Positions 24,632 to 34,344 of a stretch of 38,666 nucleotides of DNA are shown here, piece by piece. The stretch lies in NCBI GenBank assembly GCA_016867715.1, contig VGIW01000024.1:1-38666 (forward strand), written 5' to 3'. This stretch comes from Candidatus Eisenbacteria bacterium (lineage in GTDB: Bacteria > Orphanbacterota > Orphanbacteria > Orphanbacterales > Orphanbacteraceae). Position 1 is the first letter of the stretch. Each line of letters begins with the position of its first letter. The translations under genes were made by a program, and so were the position numbers. Under the pieces are notes generated by a model that was not told the origin of the DNA, did not search any database, and saw only the letters and a list, made by a program, of their open reading frames with translations.

Positions 24632-26269
24632 ATGAGGAAGGAGTGGAAGAGTCGAAAGAGAAACCGGGAGGCGGCCGTGCGCCCAGCGAAAGCGCGCGGG
24701 CCGAGGGAGGCGAGGCCCGGCGAACCGGGCCCGTCCGGCGCCGATCTTCTCGCGGTCGTTCGGACGTTCGGCTTCCCCGCGGCGTTCCCGGCTTCCGTCC
24801 TCCAAGAGGCGGACCGCGAGGCGGGGAAAGACACCTCGGCGGAGGAAGCGCGGCGGGTCGATCGAACGAAGGACCTCGTCTACACGATCGATCCGTCCGA
24901 CGCGAAGGACCACGACGACGCGATCTCCGTCGAGCGCCGGAAAGACGGCTATCGGCTCGGCGTCCACATCGCGGATGTTTCCCACTATGTGAGGGAAGGG
25001 AGCGCGCTCGACCGGGAGGCGCTCCGCCGCGGGAACTCGGTCTATCTTCCGGGTCTCGTGATCCCGATGCTCCCCGAGCCCCTCTCGAACGACGTCTGCT
25101 CGCTCCGCCCGAACCGCCGGCGCCTCGCGCATTCGGTCGTCATCGATTTCGATGCGAACGGATCACCCATCAAGTGGCACTTCGAGGAGACCGTGATCCG
25201 CTCCCGCGCCAAGCTCTCGTACGAAGAGGTCCAGCGCTTCTTCGACGTGGGAACGAAGGACGCGAAGACTCTTCGCGTTGCGGAGAACCTGCTCCTCGCG
25301 CGCGAGCTCGCGCGCCTTCTTTTCCGGCGCCGCTCCGAGGAGGGATCGCTCGACTTCGACCTTCCCGAGGCGAAGGTCGTCCTCGACGAGCGCGGAGAGG
25401 TCGTCGAGATCGGCAGGCGGGTCCGCCTCGAGTCCCATCGCCTGATCGAGGAGTTCATGCTCGCCGCGAACCGCGCGGTCGCCGTCGAGGTGATGCGGAA
25501 GGGTCAGCCGTTTCTCTATCGGGTGCACGGCCGGCCCGACCGGGAGAGCCTCGCGTTCTTTTCCTACATGATGGATCGTCTCGGGTACTCGTTCCCGGTC
25601 TCGGACGACATGCGCCCGATCCGCTTCGCGCGTTTTCTCGAGAAGGTGAAGCAAGCTCCGGACGCGGACCTCGTTCACGAGCTCATGCTCCGCTCGATGC
25701 AGAAGGCGGTCTATCAGCGGGAGAACATCGGCCACTTCGGCCTCGCCTTTCGACACTACACGCACTTCACCTCTCCGATCCGGCGCTACCCGGACCTCTT
25801 CGTTCATCGGATGCTGCGCGCGCTCCGCGGGCGGTCCGGCTACGTTCCCTCGTACGCGCGCCGCCTCGCGCCGCGAATCGACGCCGTGGGGAAGCACTGC
25901 AGCGAGGCGGAGCGGGCGGCGGAGGCGGCCGAGAGGCTCGCGGTGCGCATGCTGCAGGCGAGATACCTCGCGAGCCGCCTCGGCGAGGAGTACGAAGGCC
26001 GGATCACCGGCGTCGTTCGGTTCGGGTTCTTCGTTCGTCTGGACGGCCTCGGCGCGGAGGGGCTCGTCCGGACCTCGCTCCTCGGGGGGGACGACTTCCG
26101 ATTCGACGAGAGGAGCGCGCGACTCATCGGGCGGCGCACCCGGACCGTCTATCGAATGGGGGATCGGGTCCGGGTGGGGATCGCCCGGGCGGATCCGTCT
26201 CGCGGGGAGATCGATCTCTTTCTGCCGAACGAGTCGCGGTCGGCGCGTCCGAAGCGAGGAGGGCGGTGA
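24632..26269 (+). CDS. rnr: Compact RNase R/RNase II-family 3'-5' exoribonuclease
   Basis: 545 residues from ATG 24632 (an alternative ATG 24584 adds 16). The N-terminus is basic. The RNB catalytic domain starts at once with IDPSDAKDHDDA: D87, D93, D95 and D96 match the spacing of E. coli RNase II D201/207/209/210. Further RNB blocks are 'YRLGVHIADVSHYV', 'LPEPLSNDVCSLRPN' and 'HYTHFTSPIRRYPDLFVHR'. A C-terminal S1 domain follows ('YEGRITGVVRFGFFVRL'). E. coli RNase R is 813 residues; the two N-terminal cold-shock domains are missing here. It degrades RNA processively from the 3' end. Confidence 0.9.
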   Translation: MRKEWKSRKRNREAAVRPAKARGPREARPGEPGPSGADLLAVVRTFGFPAAFPASVLQEADREAGKDTSAEEARRVDRTKDLVYTIDPSDAKDHDDAISVERRKDGYRLGVHIADVSHYVREGSALDREALRRGNSVYLPGLVIPMLPEPLSNDVCSLRPNRRRLAHSVVIDFDANGSPIKWHFEETVIRSRAKLSYEEVQRFFDVGTKDAKTLRVAENLLLARELARLLFRRRSEEGSLDFDLPEAKVVLDERGEVVEIGRRVRLESHRLIEEFMLAANRAVAVEVMRKGQPFLYRVHGRPDRESLAFFSYMMDRLGYSFPVSDDMRPIRFARFLEKVKQAPDADLVHELMLRSMQKAVYQRENIGHFGLAFRHYTHFTSPIRRYPDLFVHRMLRALRGRSGYVPSYARRLAPRIDAVGKHCSEAERAAEAAERLAVRMLQARYLASRLGEEYEGRITGVVRFGFFVRLDGLGAEGLVRTSLLGGDDFRFDERSARLIGRRTRTVYRMGDRVRVGIARADPSRGEIDLFLPNESRSARPKRGGR

Positions 26270-26532
26270 GGAGGTCGGAACGGGCCGCTCGAAGACCCCT
26301 GCGGGGTCGGAGACGAGAGCATCGACCGGCGGTCTTGAGATCCCAGATGAGGGGGTCCGCGTAACAGCTTGTAATTGCAACGATTAGTAGTTATCGTCTG
26401 ACACGGTGCGAGCGGGCCGGTTGTGTGTCCGTTCAAGCCGCTCGCACGGTGCGCCGATCCTTTCGGCGGGGTTCCTATCGCGGGGTCTCCCCGTCTCGGA
26501 GAGGATCCTGTCGTGGCCGGGAGGGATTGCGC
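26270..26532. other. Intergenic stretch with small hairpins, no gene seen
   Basis: GACCCC-TGC-GGGGTC at about 26292-26306 is a tight hairpin 22 bases after the RNase gene and may end its transcript, although no T-run follows. An AT-rich patch at 26361-26400 has no clear promoter match. GTGCGAGCGG (26406-26415) and CCGCTCGCAC (26438-26447) form a perfect 10-base inverted repeat with a 22-base loop. CACGGTGCG occurs twice around it. No tRNA or small ORF was recognised. Confidence 0.4.
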
Positions 26533-26562
26533 TTGACCAGGCAGCGGTTGGCATGATAAGAT
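26533..26562 (+). promoter_or_regulatory. Promoter of the secreted PPC-domain protein
   Basis: TTGACC (26533-26538), 18 bases, TAAGAT (26557-26562). The predicted start is near 26569, leaving a ~160-nt leader. Confidence 0.5.
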
Positions 26563-26583
26563 TCGACTTGCTCAGATAGAAGG

Positions 26584-26657
26584 CGTTTGGCCAAACGTCG
26601 GGTTTCAACTTTTGAGTGACAGGGGGTGATGAGAGGAGCTCCAAGATTACCAGCTCC
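26584..26657 (+). promoter_or_regulatory. Palindrome and hairpin in the leader of the PPC-domain gene
   Basis: CGTTTGGCCAAACG at 26584-26597 is a perfect 14-base palindrome about 15 bases past the predicted transcription start, a possible repressor site. GGAGCT (26635-26640) and AGCTCC (26652-26657) make a second stem with an 11-base loop. Both roles are inference. Confidence 0.35.
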
Positions 26658-26729
26658 GCAAGAACCGGTTCGAGTGTTTGTTGCATCGATGCGGACCTTT
26701 GGCATGGTCTCTAGAAGGGAGGGAACCAC

Positions 26730-27686
26730 TTGAAGAGGATACTAGTTCTCGCGATCGGTTTGGCGTTCGCAGTGCCGGTCCTCGCCGATCCGATCACCGG
26801 CGTCGAGGAAAAGCCGTGGAGCTACTCGATTCCGTTCACCTCGCGCGGGGATGTCTACGAGGTGGAGCCGAACGGCTCCTGCGCGACGGCGAACCCGCTC
26901 GCCTGCACGGACGTCATGCACGCCGTGATCTCGACGGGGGGAACAGGGGGCGACTGGGATTACTTCCAGTTCACGATCACCACGTCCGGCTCGTTCCAAT
27001 TCGGGACGGACGCGGATGGCACGGGGTCGGTGGGCGACACGTACATCTACTTGTACAACTCGAGCTGCGTGCAGATCGCGTTCGATGACGACTCCGGCCC
27101 GGGGCTCTACTCGCTGATCACCTACAACATCACGACGCCCGGGACCTACTACGGGGCGGTGCGGAGCTACTCCTCGAGCTACACGGGCAAATACAAGGCG
27201 TTCATCGTCTGCCCGCAGCCTCCGCCGCCGAATGATCGTTGCGAGGGCGCGATCGAAATCCTTTGCAACACGACCATCAACATCAGCGGGTCGACGATGT
27301 CCGCGATCAACGACTATGATCCCGGCGTCCCGGGTCCGTCCTGCACGCGCTTTACTGCTGCGGGCAAAGACGTCACCTACAAGTTCACGGTTCCGGCGGG
27401 GTCCGTCGCCAACCTGAACTACACGAGTTCGGCGGACGGCTCGGTCTACATCGTGACCGACTGCTCGAATGTCACCGGGACCTGCGTCATCGGCGAGGAC
27501 AGCACGTATACGGGCGGTCTCGAGGACATCGAAAACTTCGCGCTTCCGGGAGCGAACACGTACTACCTGATCCTGGACAACTACGGGACGGGCGTGGGCG
27601 GGACGTTCACGCTGACCGGCATGATCACGTGCCCGACCGCGACCGAGGAGACGAGCTGGGGCCAGGTGAAGACTCTGTATCGTTAA
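26730..27686 (+). CDS. Secreted protein with two PPC-like beta-sandwich domains and a basic C-terminal tail
   Basis: 318 residues from TTG 26730, with AAGGGAGGGA 6 bases upstream. The signal peptide is MKRILVLAIGLAFAVPVLA. Domain 1 (~45-150): 'VEPNGSCATANPL', 'GDWDYFQFTITTSGSFQF', 'DTYIYLYNSSCVQIAFDDDSGPGLYS'. Domain 2 (~165-300): 'NDRCEGAIEI', 'GKDVTYKFTVPAGSVANLNY', 'NTYYLILDNYG'. Both are bacterial pre-peptidase C-terminal (PPC) type. Paired Cys suggest disulfides. No catalytic domain is attached. The final SWGQVKTLYR may be a sorting or anchoring tail (inference). It is a single-gene unit with its own promoter and a terminator 26 bases after its stop. Its richness in Asn, Thr and Tyr differs from neighbouring proteins. 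Confidence 0.8.
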   Translation: MKRILVLAIGLAFAVPVLADPITGVEEKPWSYSIPFTSRGDVYEVEPNGSCATANPLACTDVMHAVISTGGTGGDWDYFQFTITTSGSFQFGTDADGTGSVGDTYIYLYNSSCVQIAFDDDSGPGLYSLITYNITTPGTYYGAVRSYSSSYTGKYKAFIVCPQPPPPNDRCEGAIEILCNTTINISGSTMSAINDYDPGVPGPSCTRFTAAGKDVTYKFTVPAGSVANLNYTSSADGSVYIVTDCSNVTGTCVIGEDSTYTGGLEDIENFALPGANTYYLILDNYGTGVGGTFTLTGMITCPTATEETSWGQVKTLYR

Positions 27687-27711
27687 TCGAGATCTCAAAC
27701 TCTTGGCAAGG

Positions 27712-27740
27712 GGCCGCGGGACCGCCCGCGGCCTCTTTCT
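27712..27740 (+). terminator. Rho-independent terminator after the PPC-domain gene
   Basis: GGCCGCGGG (27712-27720) pairs perfectly with CCCGCGGCC (27725-27733) around ACCG. It is followed by TCTTTCT. It also lies at the end of the convergent glycosyltransferase gene and may act on both strands. Confidence 0.8.
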
Positions 27741-29442
27741 ATTGGGGGGCCGCATAGCCGGGGACGACCGTGCGGCGGTCCTCGTCGAAATGAAACGGCT
27801 CTCGGTCCGGGAAGTGCGTCTCGCGGAACGCGCGGTTTCTCGCCTCGCCGAGATCGTGGACATAGACCCTCGCCGCGCGCTGGAGGTCCGGCTCGTTGTT
27901 CACGAGGTCGAGGTCCGGGTTGTGGCCCCGTCCGTAGCGAAGGAAGAGGATCGATCCGGGCGGTGTCCGGCGCAGGACGAGGCGCTCGAAGCGGGCGTGA
28001 ACGGCCGCCTTCTCCCTTCGGAACTCGACCTGGAAGGGGAGGCGCGCGAAGGCGGCCCCTAGGGTGAGAGAGAGGAGAAGGATCGCCGAGAGGAAGACGC
28101 CGGGGCGCCTCTCGCGCGCCGCGCGCCCCATCGCCTCCCGCGCTCCGAGAAGAGGGAGCGCGAGAAGGAGGGGCGTGATCTCGTGGTAGTACGGCCCCCA
28201 AGGAAACCAATAGAGAAGATACGCGGCGTGGAGGAGGAGCGAGAAGGAGAGGGCCGCGCGGGCGGCCGCGCGCCGCGCGCCCCGAAGCGCGAGGAGGAAC
28301 GGCGCGAGAAAGAGGAAGCCGACCGGAGGGAGCGCCTCCCACGCCGACATCGGGATCCGCAAGGTGAGAAGCGACCGGACCGCGAGGCCCGGCGTGTAGC
28401 GAGTTCGATTCGGGTAGAGCACTCGTTCGTTGTAGATCCGCTTCCCCGCGGCGACCGCGCGTTCCTCGATCGGCTCCCCCTTGTAGAATCCGAACCGATC
28501 CTCGGGCTGGCTCCTTTCGGCATAAAGTTCCCAGGGGGTCGTGAAGGCCGAGCCGGTGAGGGCGCGGTTGTACGCGAGAACCGAAACCGCGGCGAGCGCG
28601 AGGGGAAGGAGGAGGAGGAGGAGGGTCCGCGCCGGCTTCCGAAAGGAAGCGCGCGCTTCCCGCGAGAGGAGGAGGCACGCGAATGCGAACGCTCCGAGCA
28701 CGACGGCGTTCCAATGCCGGACGAGGAACGCGAAACCGAGGAAGAGCCCCGCGAGAAGGGGGCTCGCGCGCCCGCCGCTCCGCACCGATCGCGCGAGGAA
28801 GAAGACGAAGAGGAGGAGCGAGAGGAGATACGACGTCTGCGAGAGGTAGGTGGTCGCCGTTTGGACCCCCGCCGGCGCGAGGCCGAAGAGAAGGACGAGA
28901 AGGAGGGATCCCGCGGCGCCGAGGTGCGGCCTCGCGAGGACCCCGATGAGCGGGAGGGAGAGGCCGGTCGCGAGGATCGGCATGAGCCACGGGACCCCGA
29001 GCGCGACACCGGGAAGAAGAAGGAGCGCGTGCCCCGGCGGGTACTTCGACGCGTAGACCGGATCGGCGAGGATGTGGAACGCGTCGAAGAAGAGCGGTTC
29101 GGGCGGGGAGGGAAAAAAGAGGCGACCCGCGAGAAAGGTTTTCGCCTGAAAGAGATAGGCGAACTCGTCGTGAACGACCGGCTGGAACCCATGCGCGTGA
29201 AACCCCCAGAGCCACACATAGAACCCGACGAGCGCCGCGGTGAGAAGCCCGAGGAGGAGGGGGAAGCGCCGCTCGATCCGCGCCCCCTCCCGTTCGGCGG
29301 CCGAGAGAAGACCGCTCGGGATCGGGGCGAACGAGACGGCGGCGAGGAGAAGCGCGGCGACCGCGATCGCCGGCGGTTGCCGGAGGAGGAGGGTTCCCGC
29401 GAGGACGAGCAGCGCCCCGATCGGAAGAAGAAGCGTGGTCAC
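27739..29442 (-). CDS. PMT-like polytopic membrane glycosyltransferase
   Basis: 567 residues from GTG 29442. The first TMs are followed by a luminal loop with VVHDEFAYLFQAKTFLAGRL and 'ASKYPPGHALLLLPG', the acidic DE pair and YPPG region of GT39-like transferases using lipid-linked sugars. About 10-12 TM helices run to ~residue 470. A soluble C-terminal domain follows ('GSILFLRYGRGHNPDLDLVNNEPDL'). It is unrelated in detail to the 540-residue enzyme at 2101. Acceptor and sugar are unknown. It lies 65 bases downstream of the epimerase gene and could be cotranscribed with the mutase genes. Confidence 0.8.
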   Translation of the reverse strand: MTTLLLPIGALLVLAGTLLLRQPPAIAVAALLLAAVSFAPIPSGLLSAAEREGARIERRFPLLLGLLTAALVGFYVWLWGFHAHGFQPVVHDEFAYLFQAKTFLAGRLFFPSPPEPLFFDAFHILADPVYASKYPPGHALLLLPGVALGVPWLMPILATGLSLPLIGVLARPHLGAAGSLLLVLLFGLAPAGVQTATTYLSQTSYLLSLLLFVFFLARSVRSGGRASPLLAGLFLGFAFLVRHWNAVVLGAFAFACLLLSREARASFRKPARTLLLLLLPLALAAVSVLAYNRALTGSAFTTPWELYAERSQPEDRFGFYKGEPIEERAVAAGKRIYNERVLYPNRTRYTPGLAVRSLLTLRIPMSAWEALPPVGFLFLAPFLLALRGARRAAARAALSFSLLLHAAYLLYWFPWGPYYHEITPLLLALPLLGAREAMGRAARERRPGVFLSAILLLSLTLGAAFARLPFQVEFRREKAAVHARFERLVLRRTPPGSILFLRYGRGHNPDLDLVNNEPDLQRAARVYVHDLGEARNRAFRETHFPDREPFHFDEDRRTVVPGYAAPQ

Positions 29443-29507
29443 CGGACTCGGCCGCCTCTCTGTCGTTTAGACATCAAACAAAAGAGCGCGCCGCGGCCAG
29501 GACCGGA

Positions 29508-29909
29508 TCACGCCTCGCACAGCTCGATCAGAATCCCGCCGGTCCCCTTCGGGTGGAGGAAAGCGATCCGCTTCCCCTCCGCGCCGCGCCGCGGCTTCTC
29601 GTCGATGAGAGGGATGCCGGCTTTCCGAAGCTCCGCGAGAGCCTCCTCGAGATCCTCGAGCGCGAGCGAGATGTGGTGGATGCCGTTCCCCCTCTTCGCG
29701 AGGAACCGATCGACCGGGCCGTCCGCGCCGGTCCCCTCGAGGAACTCGAGGGACGTTTCCCCCGCGCGGTGGGAGGTCGTCTTCACCCCCTGGTCCGGAA
29801 CCATCTCCACATGGGGCTCCCGATCGGGAAAGAGGGCGCGGAGAAGAGGAGCGATCGATTCGATCTCCTTCATCGCGATCCCGACATGATCGACGCGAAT
29901 GATCTTCAA
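29508..29909 (-). CDS. mce: Methylmalonyl-CoA epimerase
   Basis: 133 residues of the vicinal-oxygen-chelate fold. 'IRVDHVGIAMKEI' carries the first metal His, 'GNGIHHISLALED' the second, and the C-terminal 'GILIELCEA' the Glu ligand. It interconverts (2S)- and (2R)-methylmalonyl-CoA, feeding the mutase encoded just upstream. TTG 29909 is chosen over upstream codons because GGGAGG lies 7 bases before it and homologs start at this point. It begins 16 bases after the mutase stop, so the two are one operon. Confidence 0.92.
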   Translation of the reverse strand: MKIIRVDHVGIAMKEIESIAPLLRALFPDREPHVEMVPDQGVKTTSHRAGETSLEFLEGTGADGPVDRFLAKRGNGIHHISLALEDLEEALAELRKAGIPLIDEKPRRGAEGKRIAFLHPKGTGGILIELCEA

Positions 29910-29925
29910 GACGAAACCTCCCGAG

Positions 29926-31596
<1,671 letters not shown>

Positions 31597-31602
31597 GCGG
31601 GG

Positions 31603-31632
31603 AGACTAGCGGGAAGCGGGGCGCCGCGTCAA
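31603..31632 (-). promoter_or_regulatory. Promoter for a leaderless mutase mRNA
   Basis: On the minus strand, TTGACG (31627-31632), 18 bases, TAGTCT (31603-31608), then 6 bases to ATG 31596. There is no room for a ribosome site. Confidence 0.5.
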
Positions 31633-31689
31633 TCGGATAACCCTTTTGCGTTCGAACGAGTTACGCGCCGCGCCTCGGGGAGAATGCTG

Positions 31690-31719
31690 TTGACACCCCG
31701 CGCGTGGAGCGGCTAGCGT
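31690..31719 (+). promoter_or_regulatory. Promoter of the enoyl-CoA hydratase/acyl-CoA dehydrogenase operon
   Basis: TTGACA (31690-31695), 18 bases, TAGCGT (31714-31719), the same -10 as at 14842. The predicted start is near 31726. The leader to ATG 31887 is about 160 nt, with no feature recognised in it. Confidence 0.55.
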
Positions 31720-31886
31720 CGAGATGCGTGACCGGTCCGTTCCGGGAGGAGCTGCGCCCCATTCCGGCGACGAGCCGACCGGCACGTTCTCCGCGCGAGG
31801 CAAGGGACACGCATCCGGCCGGGCGGCGGACCGTTCGGACGGAGCGCGGCGCTTCTCGATTCGGACCGAAGAGAGGGGAGGCGAAC

Positions 31887-32669
31887 ATGGAGGCGAAGCA
31901 CCTCGTCGTCGATCGGACCGGAAGGACGGCGGTCGTCCGCATCAACCGTCCGAAGGTTCTGAACGCACTGAACAAGGAGACGATGAACGAGCTCCGCGAG
32001 GTTTTCCTTGAAATGCGAAGGGATTCCTCGGTAGGAGGAGTGATCGTGACCGGCGAGGGGGACCGCGCCTTCGTGGCGGGGGCCGACATCAACGAGATCG
32101 CCGCGCTCGACGCCGAAGGCGCCCGCGCGTTCTCCCTCTCCGGGCAGCACGTGTTCGGGTTGATCGAGAAGATCGGCAAGCCGGTGATCGCGGCGGTGAA
32201 CGGCTTCGCCCTCGGCGGAGGATGCGAGCTCGCCCTCGCGTGCACGATGCGCGTCGCCTCGGAGAAGGCGGTCTTCGGGCTCCCGGAGGTCACGCTCGGC
32301 GTGATCCCCGGTTACGGCGGGACGCAGCGCCTCGCGCGGCTCGTCGGGAAAGGGATCGCCTCGGAGATCGTCACGACCGGGCGCAAGGTCCTCGCCGACG
32401 AGGCGCTTCGGATCGGGCTCGTCAACCGCGTCGTTCCGCCGGAGAAGCTCATCGAAGCGTGCGAAGAAATCCTCGAGCCGATCTACAAGGTCGGACCGAT
32501 CGCGGTGCGCTTCGCCCTCGAGGCAATCCATCACGGTCTCGACATGACGCTGGAGGAGGGGAGCGCCTACGAGGCGGCTCTCTTCGGGCTTGTTTGCGGA
32601 ACCGAGGACGCGGAGGAAGGGTGCCGCGCGTTTCTCGAGAAACGAAAAGCGGAGTTCCGCGGGAAGTAA
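31887..32669 (+). CDS. Enoyl-CoA hydratase/isomerase (crotonase family)
   Basis: 260 residues. The oxyanion-hole signatures are 'DRAFVAGADINEI' and 'NGFALGGGCELALAC'. Both catalytic Glu of true hydratases are present (CELA and LPEVTLGVIPGYGGTQRL). It hydrates trans-2-enoyl-CoA to 3-hydroxyacyl-CoA. ATG 31887 has GGGGAGG at -11 to -5, which rejects the longer upstream frame. It is followed after 70 bases by an acyl-CoA dehydrogenase, giving the first two steps of beta-oxidation in one unit. It diverges from the methylmalonyl-CoA genes. Confidence 0.93.
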   Translation: MEAKHLVVDRTGRTAVVRINRPKVLNALNKETMNELREVFLEMRRDSSVGGVIVTGEGDRAFVAGADINEIAALDAEGARAFSLSGQHVFGLIEKIGKPVIAAVNGFALGGGCELALACTMRVASEKAVFGLPEVTLGVIPGYGGTQRLARLVGKGIASEIVTTGRKVLADEALRIGLVNRVVPPEKLIEACEEILEPIYKVGPIAVRFALEAIHHGLDMTLEEGSAYEAALFGLVCGTEDAEEGCRAFLEKRKAEFRGK

Positions 32670-32739
32670 ACGGCCCCGGATCCGCTCCTTGCCCGGGCGC
32701 GAAGGGTTCGTACGCCCCGCCCGGCCGCCGGAGAAGAAC

Positions 32740-33885
32740 ATGGACTTCAGTTGGACCGAAGAGCAAGAGATGATCCGGAACATGGCGCGCCAGTTCGCGG
32801 GCGAGATCCGCGACGAGGCGGCGGAGGCTGAGGAGAAGGGGGAGTTCTCGCGCCCGATCACCAAGAGGCTCGCCGAGAACGGCTTCCTCGGCATGTGCGT
32901 CCCCGAGGAATACGGCGGGCAGGGGCTCGATTTCACGAGCTATCTCATCGCCACCGAGGAGATCTCCCGCGCGAGCGCCGGGCAAGGGATGACGCTCGGG
33001 CTGCATAATTCGCTCCTCAACTATCCGCTTCTCGTCTTCGGCACCGAGGAGCAGAAGCGAAAGTACCTCCGCGGCTCCGCGACGGGAGAGCTTCTCGGAT
33101 GCTACGCCCTCAGCGAGCCGGACGCCGGATCGGACGCGACCCACATCAAGACGACCGCGGTGAAGAAGAAAGACCGCTACGTGATCAACGGAACGAAGAT
33201 CTTCATCACGAACGGCTCGGTCGCCGACTTCGTGATCCTCTTTTCGAAGGTCGATCGGGGGGGCGGCGTGATCCGGGGGATGTCCGCGTTTCTCGTCGAC
33301 ACGACCGCGCCGGGCTTCTCCGTCGGCACGGTGGAGAACAAGATGGGGCTGAAGAGCTCGCCCACGTGCGAGCTGATCTTCCGCGACGTCGAGGTTCCGG
33401 AGAGCGCGCTTCTCGGCGCGCCGGGGAAGGGGCTTCGGATCGCGGTCGAGACGCTCCACGGGGGCCGGGTCGCGGTCGCCGCTTCCGCGGTCGGCATGGC
33501 GGAGGAAGCCTTCGAGGCGGCGCGCGCCTACGCGCACGCGCGGGAGCAGTTCGGGCAGCGGATCGCCGACTTTCAGGGGATCCAGTGGCTCTTCGCCGAC
33601 ATGAGGACGGAGATCGACGCCGCGCGCCTGCTCACGTACGAGGCGGGTTGGCGGAAGGAGAAGGACCTTCCGTACGCACGGCAGGCCAGTCAGGCGAAGC
33701 TCTTCGCGACCGAGACGGCGACCCGCACCGCGAGCCGCGCGATCCAGATCCACGGCGGCTACGGTTACATGCGCGAGTACCGCATCGAGCAGATCTACCG
33801 GGACGCGAAGGCGGCGGAGATCTTCGAGGGGACCTCGGAGATCCAGAGAAGCACGATCGGGCGCGACGTGGTCCGAGGAGAATAA
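32740..33885 (+). CDS. Acyl-CoA dehydrogenase
   Basis: 381 residues, the standard short/medium-chain length. Signatures are 'GCYALSEPDAGSDATHIKTTAV' and 'YVINGTKIFITNG' (FAD and substrate region). The C-terminal 'QIHGGYGYMREYRIEQIYRDAK' and IFEGTSEIQ carry the catalytic Glu. It oxidises acyl-CoA to enoyl-CoA, passing electrons to ETF. ATG 32740 is preceded by GGAGAAGAAC. It ends 25 bases before a strong terminator. Confidence 0.94.
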   Translation: MDFSWTEEQEMIRNMARQFAGEIRDEAAEAEEKGEFSRPITKRLAENGFLGMCVPEEYGGQGLDFTSYLIATEEISRASAGQGMTLGLHNSLLNYPLLVFGTEEQKRKYLRGSATGELLGCYALSEPDAGSDATHIKTTAVKKKDRYVINGTKIFITNGSVADFVILFSKVDRGGGVIRGMSAFLVDTTAPGFSVGTVENKMGLKSSPTCELIFRDVEVPESALLGAPGKGLRIAVETLHGGRVAVAASAVGMAEEAFEAARAYAHAREQFGQRIADFQGIQWLFADMRTEIDAARLLTYEAGWRKEKDLPYARQASQAKLFATETATRTASRAIQIHGGYGYMREYRIEQIYRDAKAAEIFEGTSEIQRSTIGRDVVRGE

Positions 33886-33909
33886 TCCTCGGTTCTTGAA
33901 CCATTAAGA

Positions 33910-33945
33910 GACCGGACGGACGCGTCCGGTCTTCGTTTTCTTTCC
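33910..33945 (+). terminator. Rho-independent terminator after acyl-CoA dehydrogenase
   Basis: GACCGGACG (33910-33918), loop GACG, CGTCCGGTC (33923-33931), then TTCGTTTTCTTT. It closes the beta-oxidation operon. The stretch from here to the promoter at 34101 contains no gene I can support. Confidence 0.88.
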
Positions 33946-34100
33946 CCACTTCCCCCCACCCCCGGCGCCCGGGAGCCAATTGGCGCGCGGACATGAAGTT
34001 GCGCCGCCCCCTTCGACCGGATTCGAGGGAATCGGATCCGCGCGGTCCTCCGGGGGGGTGGGGAACGGGAAGATGGACCGGTCCGAACCGGAAAAAAATG

Positions 34101-34130
34101 TTGACACGCTCCCAAGCGGGGGGATAAAGT
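34101..34130 (+). promoter_or_regulatory. Promoter of the mraZ/dcw cluster
   Basis: TTGACA (34101-34106), 18 bases, TAAAGT (34125-34130); a 17-base spacing to ATAAAG is also possible. The predicted start is near 34137, inside the MraZ box. The leader to mraZ is about 208 nt. Confidence 0.65.
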
Positions 34131-34153
34131 GGGGATCCGTGGGTGGAAGTGGG
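34129..34153 (+). promoter_or_regulatory. MraZ-binding repeats (operator)
   Basis: GTGGG occurs at 34129-34133, 34139-34143 and 34149-34153, each separated by exactly 5 bases. This 10-base period of TGGG-type repeats is the known MraZ recognition site, on one face of the helix. It overlaps the -10 end and the transcription start, so bound MraZ should repress its own operon. Confidence 0.85.
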
Positions 34154-34219
34154 GCGCGGTCCCCTATGTTGTTTCGGAGCCCCCGAGCAGGAGCGCAGAG
34201 GCCATGGGTTCCTCGCATC

Positions 34220-34281
34220 GCTGTCGAGCGGAATCCGGGGGGCCGGATCTCGACAGCCGTGCGGGCGAAGGATAGCACGGC
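34220..34281 (+). promoter_or_regulatory. Two adjoining stem-loops in the mraZ 5' leader
   Basis: GCTGTCGAG (34220-34228) pairs with CTCGACAGC (34249-34257), continued inside by ATCCGG (34233-34238) and CCGGAT (34243-34248). This makes a 15-bp stem with a 4-base bulge and a GGGG loop. A second stem, GCCGTGC (34256-34262) and GCACGGC (34275-34281), shares two bases with the first, so the two may compete. No T-run follows. No known riboswitch class was recognised. Confidence 0.5.
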
Positions 34282-34344
34282 GCCCGAAACGAGCGAAGGG
34301 AAAACGCGAGTGCACCCGCCTTCCGCCGCACCCGGAGGGAAACG

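Noticed and set aside
26406-26447. 10-bp inverted repeat as a terminator or tRNA-like structure
   Set aside because: There is no T-run, the loop is 22 bases, and no tRNA arms or anticodon loop can be built around it.
33942-34072. C-rich and G-rich stretches before the dcw promoter as a large hairpin
   Set aside because: The pairing is only partial and low-complexity over a ~85-base gap, not convincing beyond base composition.
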